NCBI GenBank assembly: GCA_947465495.1
Contig: CANIAS010000013.1
Location: 1-55,294, forward strand
Origin: Candidatus Pollutiaquabacter sp.
GTDB lineage: Bacteria > Bacteroidota > Bacteroidia > AKYH767-A > 2013-40CM-41-45
Length of the DNA stretch: 55,294 bases
Direction of reading: 5' to 3'
Shown here: positions 8,710 through 16,883 of the stretch, in pieces
How positions within the stretch are numbered: position 1 is the stretch's first letter
Layout: each line of letters starts with the position of its first letter
Made by a program: the position numbers and the translations under genes
Notes under the pieces: model-generated
What the model was told of the DNA's origin: nothing
Databases searched by the model: none
Seen by the model: only the letters and a program-made list of their open reading frames with translations

Positions 8710-9576
8710 ATGGCCTTTCCTCCCACACCATTCGGCATGTCCATTCATGAAATCTTGTCGAAGGCGTTAGCAGAAGACACGGGCGATGGTGATCACACCT
8801 CACTTTCCACTATTCCTGCAGCACACACATCAAGAGGTCTTGTTCGTGCCAAACAAGAAGGAATCGTCGCCGGAATAGCGATAGCAAATAAAGTATGCGA
8901 AATAGTCGACCCTACCCTTCGTGTGGAATCAAATGTTGATGATGGGGCCACAATACGTCCTGGTGATTTACTGATGAGCATTTCCGGGAACACCAGATCC
9001 TTACTATGTGCTGAACGATTATTATTGAACTGCCTTCAACGCATGAGTGGCATCGCTACATTTACGCATTCCTTTGTAACTGCCATTACGGGCACTAATT
9101 GCCGAATCCTAGACACACGAAAAACAACACCCAATATACGGGTGCTAGAGAAATGGGCCGTACAACTCGGAGGAGGCGCCAATCATCGCTTCGGCTTGTT
9201 TGATATGATTCTGATTAAAGACAATCACGTGGATGCAGCAGGTGGTATTGGTCCAGCTATACAGCGCGCCAACGACTACCTTTTTACTACCGGTAAAAAA
9301 CTGGCCATAGAAATTGAAACCCGAAATATAAATGAAGTAAAAGAAGCTATTGCAGCAGGTACGATCCAACGTATTATGCTGGACAACTTCAGCCCGGAGC
9401 AACTTTCGGAAGCCGTTAAACTTATTGATGGTAGGTTCGAAACTGAAGCTTCGGGAGGAATTACCTTATCTACGGTCCGCAGGTTTGCCGAGACAGGCGT
9501 CGATTTTATTTCGGTGGGAGCCCTCACTCACTCTTTTTCAAGTCTTGACATCAGCATGAAGATTCAACCAGCATGA
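8710..9576 (+). CDS. nadC: Nicotinate-nucleotide pyrophosphorylase (carboxylating), quinolinate phosphoribosyltransferase
   Basis: The 288-residue protein has the full NadC signature set: ALAEDTGDGDHTS near the N-terminus, NCLQRMSGIAT, the PRPP/quinolinate site RILDTRKTTPN, GGGANHRFGLFDMILIKDNH and LDNFSPEQL. It makes nicotinate mononucleotide from quinolinate and PRPP in de novo NAD synthesis, in the cytoplasm. Two in-frame starts are possible (8710 and an ATG nine codons later, MSIHEIL), and the later one matches the family N-terminus as well. Its stop overlaps the next gene's ATG by four bases. Neither nadA nor nadB is in the window. Confidence 0.96.
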   Translation: MAFPPTPFGMSIHEILSKALAEDTGDGDHTSLSTIPAAHTSRGLVRAKQEGIVAGIAIANKVCEIVDPTLRVESNVDDGATIRPGDLLMSISGNTRSLLCAERLLLNCLQRMSGIATFTHSFVTAITGTNCRILDTRKTTPNIRVLEKWAVQLGGGANHRFGLFDMILIKDNHVDAAGGIGPAIQRANDYLFTTGKKLAIEIETRNINEVKEAIAAGTIQRIMLDNFSPEQLSEAVKLIDGRFETEASGGITLSTVRRFAETGVDFISVGALTHSFSSLDISMKIQPA

Positions 9577-10535
9577 AGTATAAACTATCGTACGACAAGC
9601 TACTTAAGCGACTGGTAAGAAAGATCGTCTATCTTCCTCCTGTAAAATCGGTAATCAATTACACCAAAAAAGTCGCCTTGCCAGGTTTTGACTCCATCCC
9701 TATTTACGATGTAGCTGATTTTTTCTTTACTGGAATACAGCGTGGATCTATCGTTATGCGAGCACAATCGTTGGCTTTCAGTTTCTTTCTCGCGGTTTTC
9801 CCGGCAATTATTTTTCTATTCTCCCTCATTGCCTATGTACCAATTGTCGGTTTACAAAAAGACGTCATGATCCTTATGCAACAAATGTTGCCGATGGACG
9901 CATTCAAATGGACGCAAAAGACAATCATTGATATCATTTCGATCCAACGTGGCGGACTATTATCGTTTGGTTTCTTCCTTGCCCTTTATTTTACCACCAA
10001 TGGATTCATGACAATGATGCGAGGCTTTAATAGCTCGTATCACATTGCTGAAACAAGAACTCCATGGGAACAACGCAAAACGGCCACTGTCTTAACTCTA
10101 ATTCTGACTACACTTACTGTCTTTTCCACAACCATTATTATCTTCTCAGAAAAGGCCATTTATTTTCTTGCTGAAAACCATATTTTAAAGTCAAAGACTC
10201 AAGTTGGAATGCTTTTGTTGGGCAAATGGCTGGTTGTATTGAGTCTGTTCTTTTTTGCAATTTCCTTTCTATACTTTTATGCCCCTGCTGTCAAAAAGCG
10301 TTGGCGATTCATATCACCTGGATCAACCTTTGCCACACTACTCTGTATACTCTTCTCTACCGGCTTCGCGTTTTTTGTCAATAACTTCGGTCGATACAAC
10401 AAGGTCTATGGATCAATCGGAACCATCATTGTAATCATGCTTTGGATGTACTTCAATTCAATGAGTCTTATCCTTGGATTTGAATTGAATGCCAGCATTG
10501 ACAATGCCAAACGAAAAATCAACAAGATCTTCTGA
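9573..10535 (+). CDS. YihY/BrkB-family inner membrane protein
   Basis: This 320-residue protein has about six hydrophobic helices and the family hallmarks: RAQSLAFSFFLAVFPAIIFLF near the N-terminus (split as RAQSLAFSFF and LAVFPAIIFL), then FGRYNKVYGSIGTII and a final helix with MSLILGFELNA. The family was once called ribonuclease BN, but that assignment was withdrawn; its role in the membrane is still unsettled. It is coupled to nadC by an ATGA overlap, an arrangement common in Bacteroidota. It ends one base before the convergent flippase gene. Confidence 0.9.
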   Translation: MKYKLSYDKLLKRLVRKIVYLPPVKSVINYTKKVALPGFDSIPIYDVADFFFTGIQRGSIVMRAQSLAFSFFLAVFPAIIFLFSLIAYVPIVGLQKDVMILMQQMLPMDAFKWTQKTIIDIISIQRGGLLSFGFFLALYFTTNGFMTMMRGFNSSYHIAETRTPWEQRKTATVLTLILTTLTVFSTTIIIFSEKAIYFLAENHILKSKTQVGMLLLGKWLVVLSLFFFAISFLYFYAPAVKKRWRFISPGSTFATLLCILFSTGFAFFVNNFGRYNKVYGSIGTIIVIMLWMYFNSMSLILGFELNASIDNAKRKINKIF

Positions 10536-12020
10536 TCAAGTTCTTTTACGGAAAACAGTAATGAAATTGAAAACTTGCTGTTCTAACTCAGGTACTATTT
10601 TTAACCAATGAATCCCGGCAGCATAAACAACGGAAAGTAGCAAGGAATTGCATGCAATACTGAGGTATGGATTAGCAATATGAGGAAGTTGAAAGCTACA
10701 GGTATATGTAAAAACAAATACAGCGAGCACTTTTAAATTCCTAGCATCAAAAGGTTGCAAGCCAAAAAGTCGCCATACGGTAATAAGCAGCATGGTATTA
10801 TACGCTATGGAAGCAGCAGCAGTAGCCATTGCGGCTCCCTCCAATCCATATAGCGGTATCAGCCACATCTGTAAAGCCAACACAATTATCGCTAAGGTAA
10901 TGAGGAAAAATGCACCGTAGCGATAACGTTCCGAATTGAAGAGTATAGGAGCATTCAAACCAGTCGCCATATTAAATAGCGTACCAACGCTAATGATTAA
11001 TACGACCCATTTTCCCTCGTCGTAACCAGTCGGAAGAAAAGTATACAATGCATTTGTATTCCCATTGATCATCAAAAACAACCAAGCGCCCAACAAAAAA
11101 AGGTACAACGAAGATTGGTGATAGATTTCATTGATTTGCTTACGATCATCCACCGACCATGCATAGGCAATTTTTGCTGAAGCAATTTTTTCAAAAGCGA
11201 CCAAGGGAGCTTCGATGACCGTGGGTATAAAGGCCGCAATGGTGTAGATGCCTAAAAAGGCCAAGGGCATGTACTTGCCAATCATGACCGAATCGAAGTA
11301 CTTCAATCCGAGCGATGCAATGCCAGCGAACCACAATAACATCCCGTAGCGAATTAAATTCATCACCTGCTTCTCACGGAAGACTGGCCAATCAATTCGA
11401 AACGACGGACGATCGAAATAAAATATATAGCTAATTAAAACCAACAATTGGATTCCATAAATCATTACGAATGCAGCAATGAATTGATCCAATGTAATCC
11501 ACTTTAGAAAATAGACCGATACAACCACGATAGTCATCAAGCGTACTCCTAAATCATTCAGGTAAGAAGGAACGGTGGATTTCAAGTTGGCATTGCAATA
11601 AACCGTAAGTGTATTTATAAAGGAATTGAAAAAAATCAAGGGGAATACATACGTGAAATACTCTAAAAAAAGTGGTGATTCATGGCGATACTGGTCGAAG
11701 ATAAATCCTTTTAGCATCCAAATAATCAGACAGGATACCAGAAATCCGATTAACGGAAATAAATTCATGAAGGAAAAGAAGCCATGGTGACCCTTCTTCT
11801 CGTCGCGGAACATGGGAAAGAAGCGCAAGGTGGCATTCCCTATGCCTAACGGAACGAACATCGCCACTAATAAGGAAAAAGAAAAAAGAATGCGAGTAAG
11901 CCCCAATTCTTCCTTCGTAAGGAAATGAGGCTGAATGATGATTAGGTTCACAAAACCGATCAAGATACCGAGGTATCCACTGATTGTGTTTTTGATGCCT
12001 TGTCGTTTAATGACTCCCAT
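10536..12020 (-). CDS. Wzx-type oligosaccharide flippase (MOP superfamily)
   Basis: The 494-residue polytopic protein begins with the polysaccharide-export pattern KNTISGYLGILIGFVNLIII. It keeps GLEGAAMATAAASI in the C-terminal half, typical of the polysaccharide synthase/MATE-like flippases. It would move undecaprenyl-linked glycan units across the inner membrane. It lies 28 bp after the asparagine-synthase-like gene on the same strand, so the two likely share a transcript driven by the promoter upstream of that gene. It is one of three flippase genes in this window and is well separated from the other two, suggesting a distinct glycan. Confidence 0.88.
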   Translation of the reverse strand: MGVIKRQGIKNTISGYLGILIGFVNLIIIQPHFLTKEELGLTRILFSFSLLVAMFVPLGIGNATLRFFPMFRDEKKGHHGFFSFMNLFPLIGFLVSCLIIWMLKGFIFDQYRHESPLFLEYFTYVFPLIFFNSFINTLTVYCNANLKSTVPSYLNDLGVRLMTIVVVSVYFLKWITLDQFIAAFVMIYGIQLLVLISYIFYFDRPSFRIDWPVFREKQVMNLIRYGMLLWFAGIASLGLKYFDSVMIGKYMPLAFLGIYTIAAFIPTVIEAPLVAFEKIASAKIAYAWSVDDRKQINEIYHQSSLYLFLLGAWLFLMINGNTNALYTFLPTGYDEGKWVVLIISVGTLFNMATGLNAPILFNSERYRYGAFFLITLAIIVLALQMWLIPLYGLEGAAMATAAASIAYNTMLLITVWRLFGLQPFDARNLKVLAVFVFTYTCSFQLPHIANPYLSIACNSLLLSVVYAAGIHWLKIVPELEQQVFNFITVFRKRT

Positions 12021-12048
12021 TCCTAACGGTTAACGTGTTACTTTCGAA

Positions 12049-13941
12049 TTAATTGGCAACCATCCACCTACGATACCACAAGACGAAGGAAAATACAAAC
12101 CACAAACGCTCGAAGTTTTCCAGTCGACCTTGCAGATAAGCATCCCGCATTGCAGCCACCTGACTATAATCCAGCACTTCGATGGAGCGAATACTTCGAT
12201 CACTGAGTACGTCATCAAACATCGGACGAAGGTCGTTTCTCATCCATGATACCACTGGAATACCGAAACCCATCTTGGGTCGCTTCATGATGGATTCTGG
12301 AATATGGCGATGAACAATGGCCTTCAACAGCACTTTTTGTTCGTTAGCGTTCATCTTAAAGCTGGATGGTAATTTTGCGACCCACTCCAGAATTCGATGA
12401 TCCAAAAACGGCTCACGACCTTCCAGACTGGCAGACATGGTTGCGCGATCGACCTTTTGCAAAATATCATCTACCAGGTAGGACTTATACTCCGTCAACA
12501 GGATGCACGATAGATCGTCATTGATACTACTAAGTTTATCTCCTTCCTCAAAAACGGTCTTCAATGATTTTATAACCCCTTTCAGTAACGAACAAGTTTC
12601 ACGATAGGTGTATACCTGATTGATAATTTTGAAACGGCTAACAGGATCCGAAACCTTTAATACTTCACGCAACTTATCCAATCTGTTTGCATGAACCAAG
12701 GATTTTGACCTGTTTGGCAGCATCGAGCTGGCTAATTTTGAAGCGATGCTCGGTATTAACGAAAGTTTACGCAGATAATCAGTGTTCTTACGATGCCTAG
12801 GATATCCAGCGAATAATTCGTCGCCGGCATCAGCACTGAGTGCCACGGTAACGTGTTTGCGTGCAAATTGACTGACCAAGGTAGTCGGAATGGCCGATGA
12901 ATCACCAAATGGCTCATCGTAACTTTCAGGCAGCAATGGCACTATATCCATCGCTTCTCGGTAGGTGCAAATGTATTCGTAGTGATCTGTTCCAAGGTAA
13001 TTGGCTACTTTACGAGCATGATCCGCTTCGTTGAAAGCCGCTTCTTCAAATCCAATGGTAAACGTCTTGACCTTACTTGCACTGTTTTTTTGTAGTAGTG
13101 CAGCAACGCATGAGCTGTCGTAACCACCACTAAGAAAAACACCAACAGGAACATCAGCAATCATTCTATAGTTGAATGCCGAAGTAAAAAGACTCTCTGT
13201 TTCTGTTATCGCATCTTCAATACCAATGTCTATTTTTCCAGCGTTGTAGGCGTCAACAGCATCCCAATAGGTATCTACGCGAATGATAGAATCGATGATA
13301 TTGAACTCGAGTGTATGACCGGGTAATAATTTAAAACAATTTTGAAATATCGAATAGGGCGCTGGAATGTAACCAAACTGAAAATACAGCGAGAGTGCAT
13401 CAACATCCAACGACTTGGTGAATTGTGGATGTTGATGGAATGCTTTCAACTCCGAAGCAAAAAGGAATAAACCATCCTTCCAATAGTAAAACAATGGTTT
13501 AACACCCGCTCGATCCCTGGCAAGAAATAGTGTTTGATGCTCTTTGTCATAGATACAAAAAGCGAACATCCCAAGAAAACGGTCTACACATTTTTTGCCC
13601 CACTGTTGATAGGCGTGCAAGATGACTTCGGTATCGCTATGGCTAGTAAAATGGTGACCAAGTGATTTCAGTTCTTGCCGAAGCTCTTTGAAATTATATA
13701 TCTCACCGTTAAAAACGATCCATGTTTTATTAGTTTCCAAAGACATCGGCTGATGTCCTGCCGGACTTAAGTCTAAAATAGCCAATCGACGAAATCCAAG
13801 TCCGATGGTAGCATTGGAAATGGTAAAAAACTCGCAACCTTTATCATCAGGACCCCGATGAATTAAGGAATCGGACATGGCCGAGAGGTGCTCGCGTGTA
13901 GAGCTTCCTGAGAAATCGACAAATCCTGAAATACCACACAT
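12049..13941 (-). CDS. asnB: Asparagine synthase (glutamine-hydrolysing) type amidotransferase
   Basis: The protein starts MCGISGF, so after Met removal Cys is the N-terminal nucleophile of a class II glutaminase domain. HRGPDDKG, VFNGEIYNF and HSDTEVILHAYQQWG follow as expected. The C-terminal half has the PP-loop FLSGGYDSS and the later SADAGDELFAGYPRH and EGREPFLDH motifs. At 630 residues it has the usual length. It could make free asparagine. Its place between a flippase and glycan methyltransferases also fits the AsnB paralogues that amidate uronic acids in surface polysaccharides. Catalytic family certain; physiological substrate open. Confidence 0.92.
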   Translation of the reverse strand: MCGISGFVDFSGSSTREHLSAMSDSLIHRGPDDKGCEFFTISNATIGLGFRRLAILDLSPAGHQPMSLETNKTWIVFNGEIYNFKELRQELKSLGHHFTSHSDTEVILHAYQQWGKKCVDRFLGMFAFCIYDKEHQTLFLARDRAGVKPLFYYWKDGLFLFASELKAFHQHPQFTKSLDVDALSLYFQFGYIPAPYSIFQNCFKLLPGHTLEFNIIDSIIRVDTYWDAVDAYNAGKIDIGIEDAITETESLFTSAFNYRMIADVPVGVFLSGGYDSSCVAALLQKNSASKVKTFTIGFEEAAFNEADHARKVANYLGTDHYEYICTYREAMDIVPLLPESYDEPFGDSSAIPTTLVSQFARKHVTVALSADAGDELFAGYPRHRKNTDYLRKLSLIPSIASKLASSMLPNRSKSLVHANRLDKLREVLKVSDPVSRFKIINQVYTYRETCSLLKGVIKSLKTVFEEGDKLSSINDDLSCILLTEYKSYLVDDILQKVDRATMSASLEGREPFLDHRILEWVAKLPSSFKMNANEQKVLLKAIVHRHIPESIMKRPKMGFGIPVVSWMRNDLRPMFDDVLSDRSIRSIEVLDYSQVAAMRDAYLQGRLENFERLWFVFSFVLWYRRWMVAN

Positions 13942-13963
13942 AGGTTGTTCCCGTAAAAGTAGT

Positions 13964-13992
13964 CAAAATAGCCCTTGAAGGTGAAAAAACAA
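13964..13992 (-). promoter_or_regulatory. Candidate promoter for the asnB-flippase unit
   Basis: Reading the minus strand there is TTG (13992-13990), exactly 19 bases, then TATTTTG (13970-13964). This resembles the Bacteroidota pattern TTG-N19-TAnnTTTG with one base missing in the spacer of the -7 box. The predicted start falls about 15 bases before the asnB ATG. Confidence 0.5.
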
Positions 13993-14025
13993 CTTATTTT
14001 AGCTACTTTCACGTTCCCTATTCAA

Positions 14026-14964
14026 ATGATACCTTACTGCTCACCCAAGACCGGTGCTACTCTTCGCACTGAAAACGAACGATTGATCGGCCCAACCGGC
14101 GAGAATTTTGCCGTGGTTCACGGAATTCCTCGTTTTGTTCCGGAAGACAATTATGCAGCCGCATTTGGGCTCCAATGGAAGACGTTTACCAAAACACAAT
14201 TGGATAGTTATAGTGAACTCCCTATCACCAAAGACCGGCTAATTCGTTGCCTTGGCGTACCGCTCGAAGCCTTGAAGGGAAAAACGGTGCTTGAAGTAGG
14301 ATGCGGAGCAGGACGATTTACAGAATTGCTGGTGGCTGCTGGTGCCTTAGTACATGCAGTCGATTTGAGCATTGCGGTGGAAGCTAATAAAGAAAACATT
14401 GGAGCTCCTTCCAATTACACGGTAGCTCAAGCCAGTGTGTATGAACTACCCTATCCTGATAATTCATTCGACTTCGTCGTTTGTTTGGGGGTCATTCAAC
14501 ACACTCCTAATAGTAATCAAACCATCGAAGCGCTATGGAAAAAAGTTCGTCCGGGTGGAGTACTTGTTATTGACCACTACCGTTGGCGGCTTGCCTACTA
14601 CTCTACCCTTAAACCGCTCTATCGGCATTGGCTACGCACTATGCCTCCTGCCAAATCAAAAAAGAAGGTAGACGCACTGGTTGATTTCTTCTTTCCATGG
14701 CATTGGAGATTTCGGAATGTCCGACCGGCCTGGTGGTTGTTGCACCGTATTTCACCGCTGATTGAATACATCCACCTATTCTCTGAAAAGGGATATGATT
14801 TTCACCTAGAATGGAGTCGTCTGGACAGTTATGATTCACTGACCGACTATTACAAGCATCTTAAAACCCCTGGTCAAATTCGTTCCTTGCTGAATAAAAT
14901 TGGTGGAAAGAACTGCTGGGTTGAAATTGGTGGCAACGGTGTAGAAGCTCGTTGTACTAAATAA
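14026..14964 (+). CDS. Class I methyltransferase with Trm112-like N-terminus
   Basis: I take the ATG at 14026. The frame can be extended to a TTG at 13975, but that would overlap the asnB promoter, and MIPYCSPKTGATL is a natural Trm112-like beginning. Motif I is VLEVGCGAGRF, followed by YPDNSFDFVVCLGVIQHTP and RPGGVLVIDHYRW, a standard methyltransferase layout. The Trm112-like segment has only one Cys, so it probably does not bind zinc. It is likely a glycan or lipid methyltransferase, since it precedes another methyltransferase and a GT4 gene on the same strand with gaps under 30 bp. Confidence 0.82.
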   Translation: MIPYCSPKTGATLRTENERLIGPTGENFAVVHGIPRFVPEDNYAAAFGLQWKTFTKTQLDSYSELPITKDRLIRCLGVPLEALKGKTVLEVGCGAGRFTELLVAAGALVHAVDLSIAVEANKENIGAPSNYTVAQASVYELPYPDNSFDFVVCLGVIQHTPNSNQTIEALWKKVRPGGVLVIDHYRWRLAYYSTLKPLYRHWLRTMPPAKSKKKVDALVDFFFPWHWRFRNVRPAWWLLHRISPLIEYIHLFSEKGYDFHLEWSRLDSYDSLTDYYKHLKTPGQIRSLLNKIGGKNCWVEIGGNGVEARCTK

Positions 14965-14991
14965 ATCTACCGGATTTCACTATTCAATATT

Positions 14992-15822
14992 ATGAAGGAA
15001 GCCAATCGTGATAAAGCCGGAGAGAACTACTGGACTAATTTCTGGAAAAGTGCAGAAGCACTTCCTCCTGCAGCCATGAGCCATGGAAAGATTAGTGGAA
15101 GTTATGTAGTACGTCAGCTGGATGAACTTTTTGTTCGACATCTCCCTACTGAACAACAATCACGTGGCAAGCAACTCTTAGAAATCGGTTGCGGAAATTC
15201 CATCTGGCTAAGTTATTTCCAGCAGCGTTTTGGTTTTGACGTACATGGCTTGGACTATTCCGAATACGGCTGTGAGCAAACACGAAAGATTCTCGCCCGC
15301 GATGGAGTTGCAGGAACTGTGCACCATGTTGATCTTTTTAAACCACCTGTCGAGTTATTAAACAAATTCGACGTGGTTTGTTCTTTCGGTGTCGTCGAAC
15401 ATTTTTCCGATACCGAATCAGCCATTCGAGCAGCTGTTCAATTTCTCAAACCAGGAGGCATATTGATTACTACGATTCCAAATTTGATGGGGCCAACTGG
15501 ACTACTACAAAAAATATTTTACCGTCCGGTATATGATATCCATGTCGTCATGGACAAGCAACGCATCACCTCCGCACTTCGCCATTGCGGATTGGAAGTG
15601 ACTGCCGCTGAATATTTCTGCACACTTTCCTTCGGTGTTTCCCTCGAGCCAATTAACCAAACGCCCGTGAAGGCAGCAGGTCTAAAGAAATTCGCACTTA
15701 AGCTATTCCAAGCTTTGGGTAAAATTCTTAATTTGGTGGATACACGAATAGTCCGCTTGCCCAAAACAAAATACACGTCGGAAGGCATTTTTACGATTGC
15801 CCTCCACAACCGTCGTGATTAA
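14992..15822 (+). CDS. Class I SAM-dependent methyltransferase
   Basis: The SAM-binding motif LLEIGCGNSIWL lies at about residues 62-73 and is followed by DVHGLDYSEYGCEQT. Later comes VVCSFGVVEHFSD and FLKPGGILITTIPN. The 276-residue length is normal. It begins 27 bp after the previous methyltransferase and ends 2 bp before the GT4 gene, so the three are probably one operon acting on the same polysaccharide or lipid. The exact methyl acceptor cannot be inferred. Confidence 0.85.
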   Translation: MKEANRDKAGENYWTNFWKSAEALPPAAMSHGKISGSYVVRQLDELFVRHLPTEQQSRGKQLLEIGCGNSIWLSYFQQRFGFDVHGLDYSEYGCEQTRKILARDGVAGTVHHVDLFKPPVELLNKFDVVCSFGVVEHFSDTESAIRAAVQFLKPGGILITTIPNLMGPTGLLQKIFYRPVYDIHVVMDKQRITSALRHCGLEVTAAEYFCTLSFGVSLEPINQTPVKAAGLKKFALKLFQALGKILNLVDTRIVRLPKTKYTSEGIFTIALHNRRD

Positions 15823-15824
15823 TC

Positions 15825-16883
15825 ATGAGAGGGCACATTCTCTATTTTCATACTGGAAAATCAACGTTCGTCGATAAAGACGTCCGCATCCTAGAAGAGG
15901 TAGCAACTACCAAAACATTCGCATTTACTGTTACCAACAAGAAGCAAACACCCTGGTTGTTGCTGCAGCAACTTTTTTTTCTATTGCGTCATTTTTTTAC
16001 TGCAAGATTATATGTTTGTCAATTCGCAGGCTACCACTCCTTTTTGCCTGGGATTTTTGGAAAACTATTGAAGCGAAAAACACTAATCATTAGCGGCGGA
16101 ACAGATTGCCATTCATTTCCAAACATTGGATATGGCAATTTCAACAAACCGCTACTCCGAAAATTCACAGAATGGTCCTATCAACTTTGCAGTCATATAG
16201 CTCCAAAGCATTCGTCCTTATGGAATTGTAAATACACGTACGATTCGAAGGCTCCAGATAAACAAGGAATAAGTGCCTTCATGCCTACCTTAAAAAAACC
16301 ACTTACTTTCATCCCAAATGGCTACGATGCTTTTTTTTGGAAGCCGATCCTTAACCACGAGCGTCCAACGGGTAGTTTTATCACAGTGACCGGTGGTTTA
16401 AATTTCCCTTTCCAACAAGCGCTGAAAGGAATCGACCTGATATTGGAAACGGCAACACATTTTCCAGAATGCCAATTTACCATCGTAGGAGTTCCCAGGT
16501 ACGTAAACATAAATGTTCGCTCCAAAAATGTAGAGCTATTACCTCCTGCCACTTCCGAGAATTTGAAGATGCTATTTAGCAATCATTGTTATTATTTGCA
16601 GTTGTCCATGGCAGAAGGATTTCCGAATGCACTTTGTGAAGCCATGCTCTGTGGTTGCACGCCCATCGGGTCATCGGTTTTTTCCATTCCTGAAATCATT
16701 GGCGAAAACGGGTACTTGCTTCACCATCGCGACAACAACGAATTGAAATTACTTTTACAAAAAGCACTCGATGGGTACAGCATTAGCAGAGGTGAAAATG
16801 CTGCTAAGAGTATCCAGGAACGTTATTCCATTCAACGTCGAAAGGATGAATTGACAGCATTGTGTCGACAGCTGATGGCTTAA
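15825..16883 (+). CDS. Glycosyltransferase family 4
   Basis: The 352-residue protein shows a GT-B architecture. The acceptor domain carries ISGGTDCHSFPNIGYGNF, and the C-terminal nucleotide-sugar domain contains GIDLILETATHFPECQFTIVG and the GT4 catalytic-site segment SMAEGFPNALCEAMLCGCTP, with the paired Glu residues of the EX7E motif (E and E in 'EGFPNALCE'). It probably adds a sugar during surface-polysaccharide assembly. Its stop overlaps the convergent secreted-protein gene by four bases. Confidence 0.88.
   Translation: MRGHILYFHTGKSTFVDKDVRILEEVATTKTFAFTVTNKKQTPWLLLQQLFFLLRHFFTARLYVCQFAGYHSFLPGIFGKLLKRKTLIISGGTDCHSFPNIGYGNFNKPLLRKFTEWSYQLCSHIAPKHSSLWNCKYTYDSKAPDKQGISAFMPTLKKPLTFIPNGYDAFFWKPILNHERPTGSFITVTGGLNFPFQQALKGIDLILETATHFPECQFTIVGVPRYVNINVRSKNVELLPPATSENLKMLFSNHCYYLQLSMAEGFPNALCEAMLCGCTPIGSSVFSIPEIIGENGYLLHHRDNNELKLLLQKALDGYSISRGENAAKSIQERYSIQRRKDELTALCRQLMA

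Noticed and set aside
13975-14025. TTG-initiated N-terminal extension of the methyltransferase at 14026
   Set aside because: It overlaps the asnB promoter on the other strand and adds residues unlike the family; the ATG at 14026 begins the Trm112-like segment.
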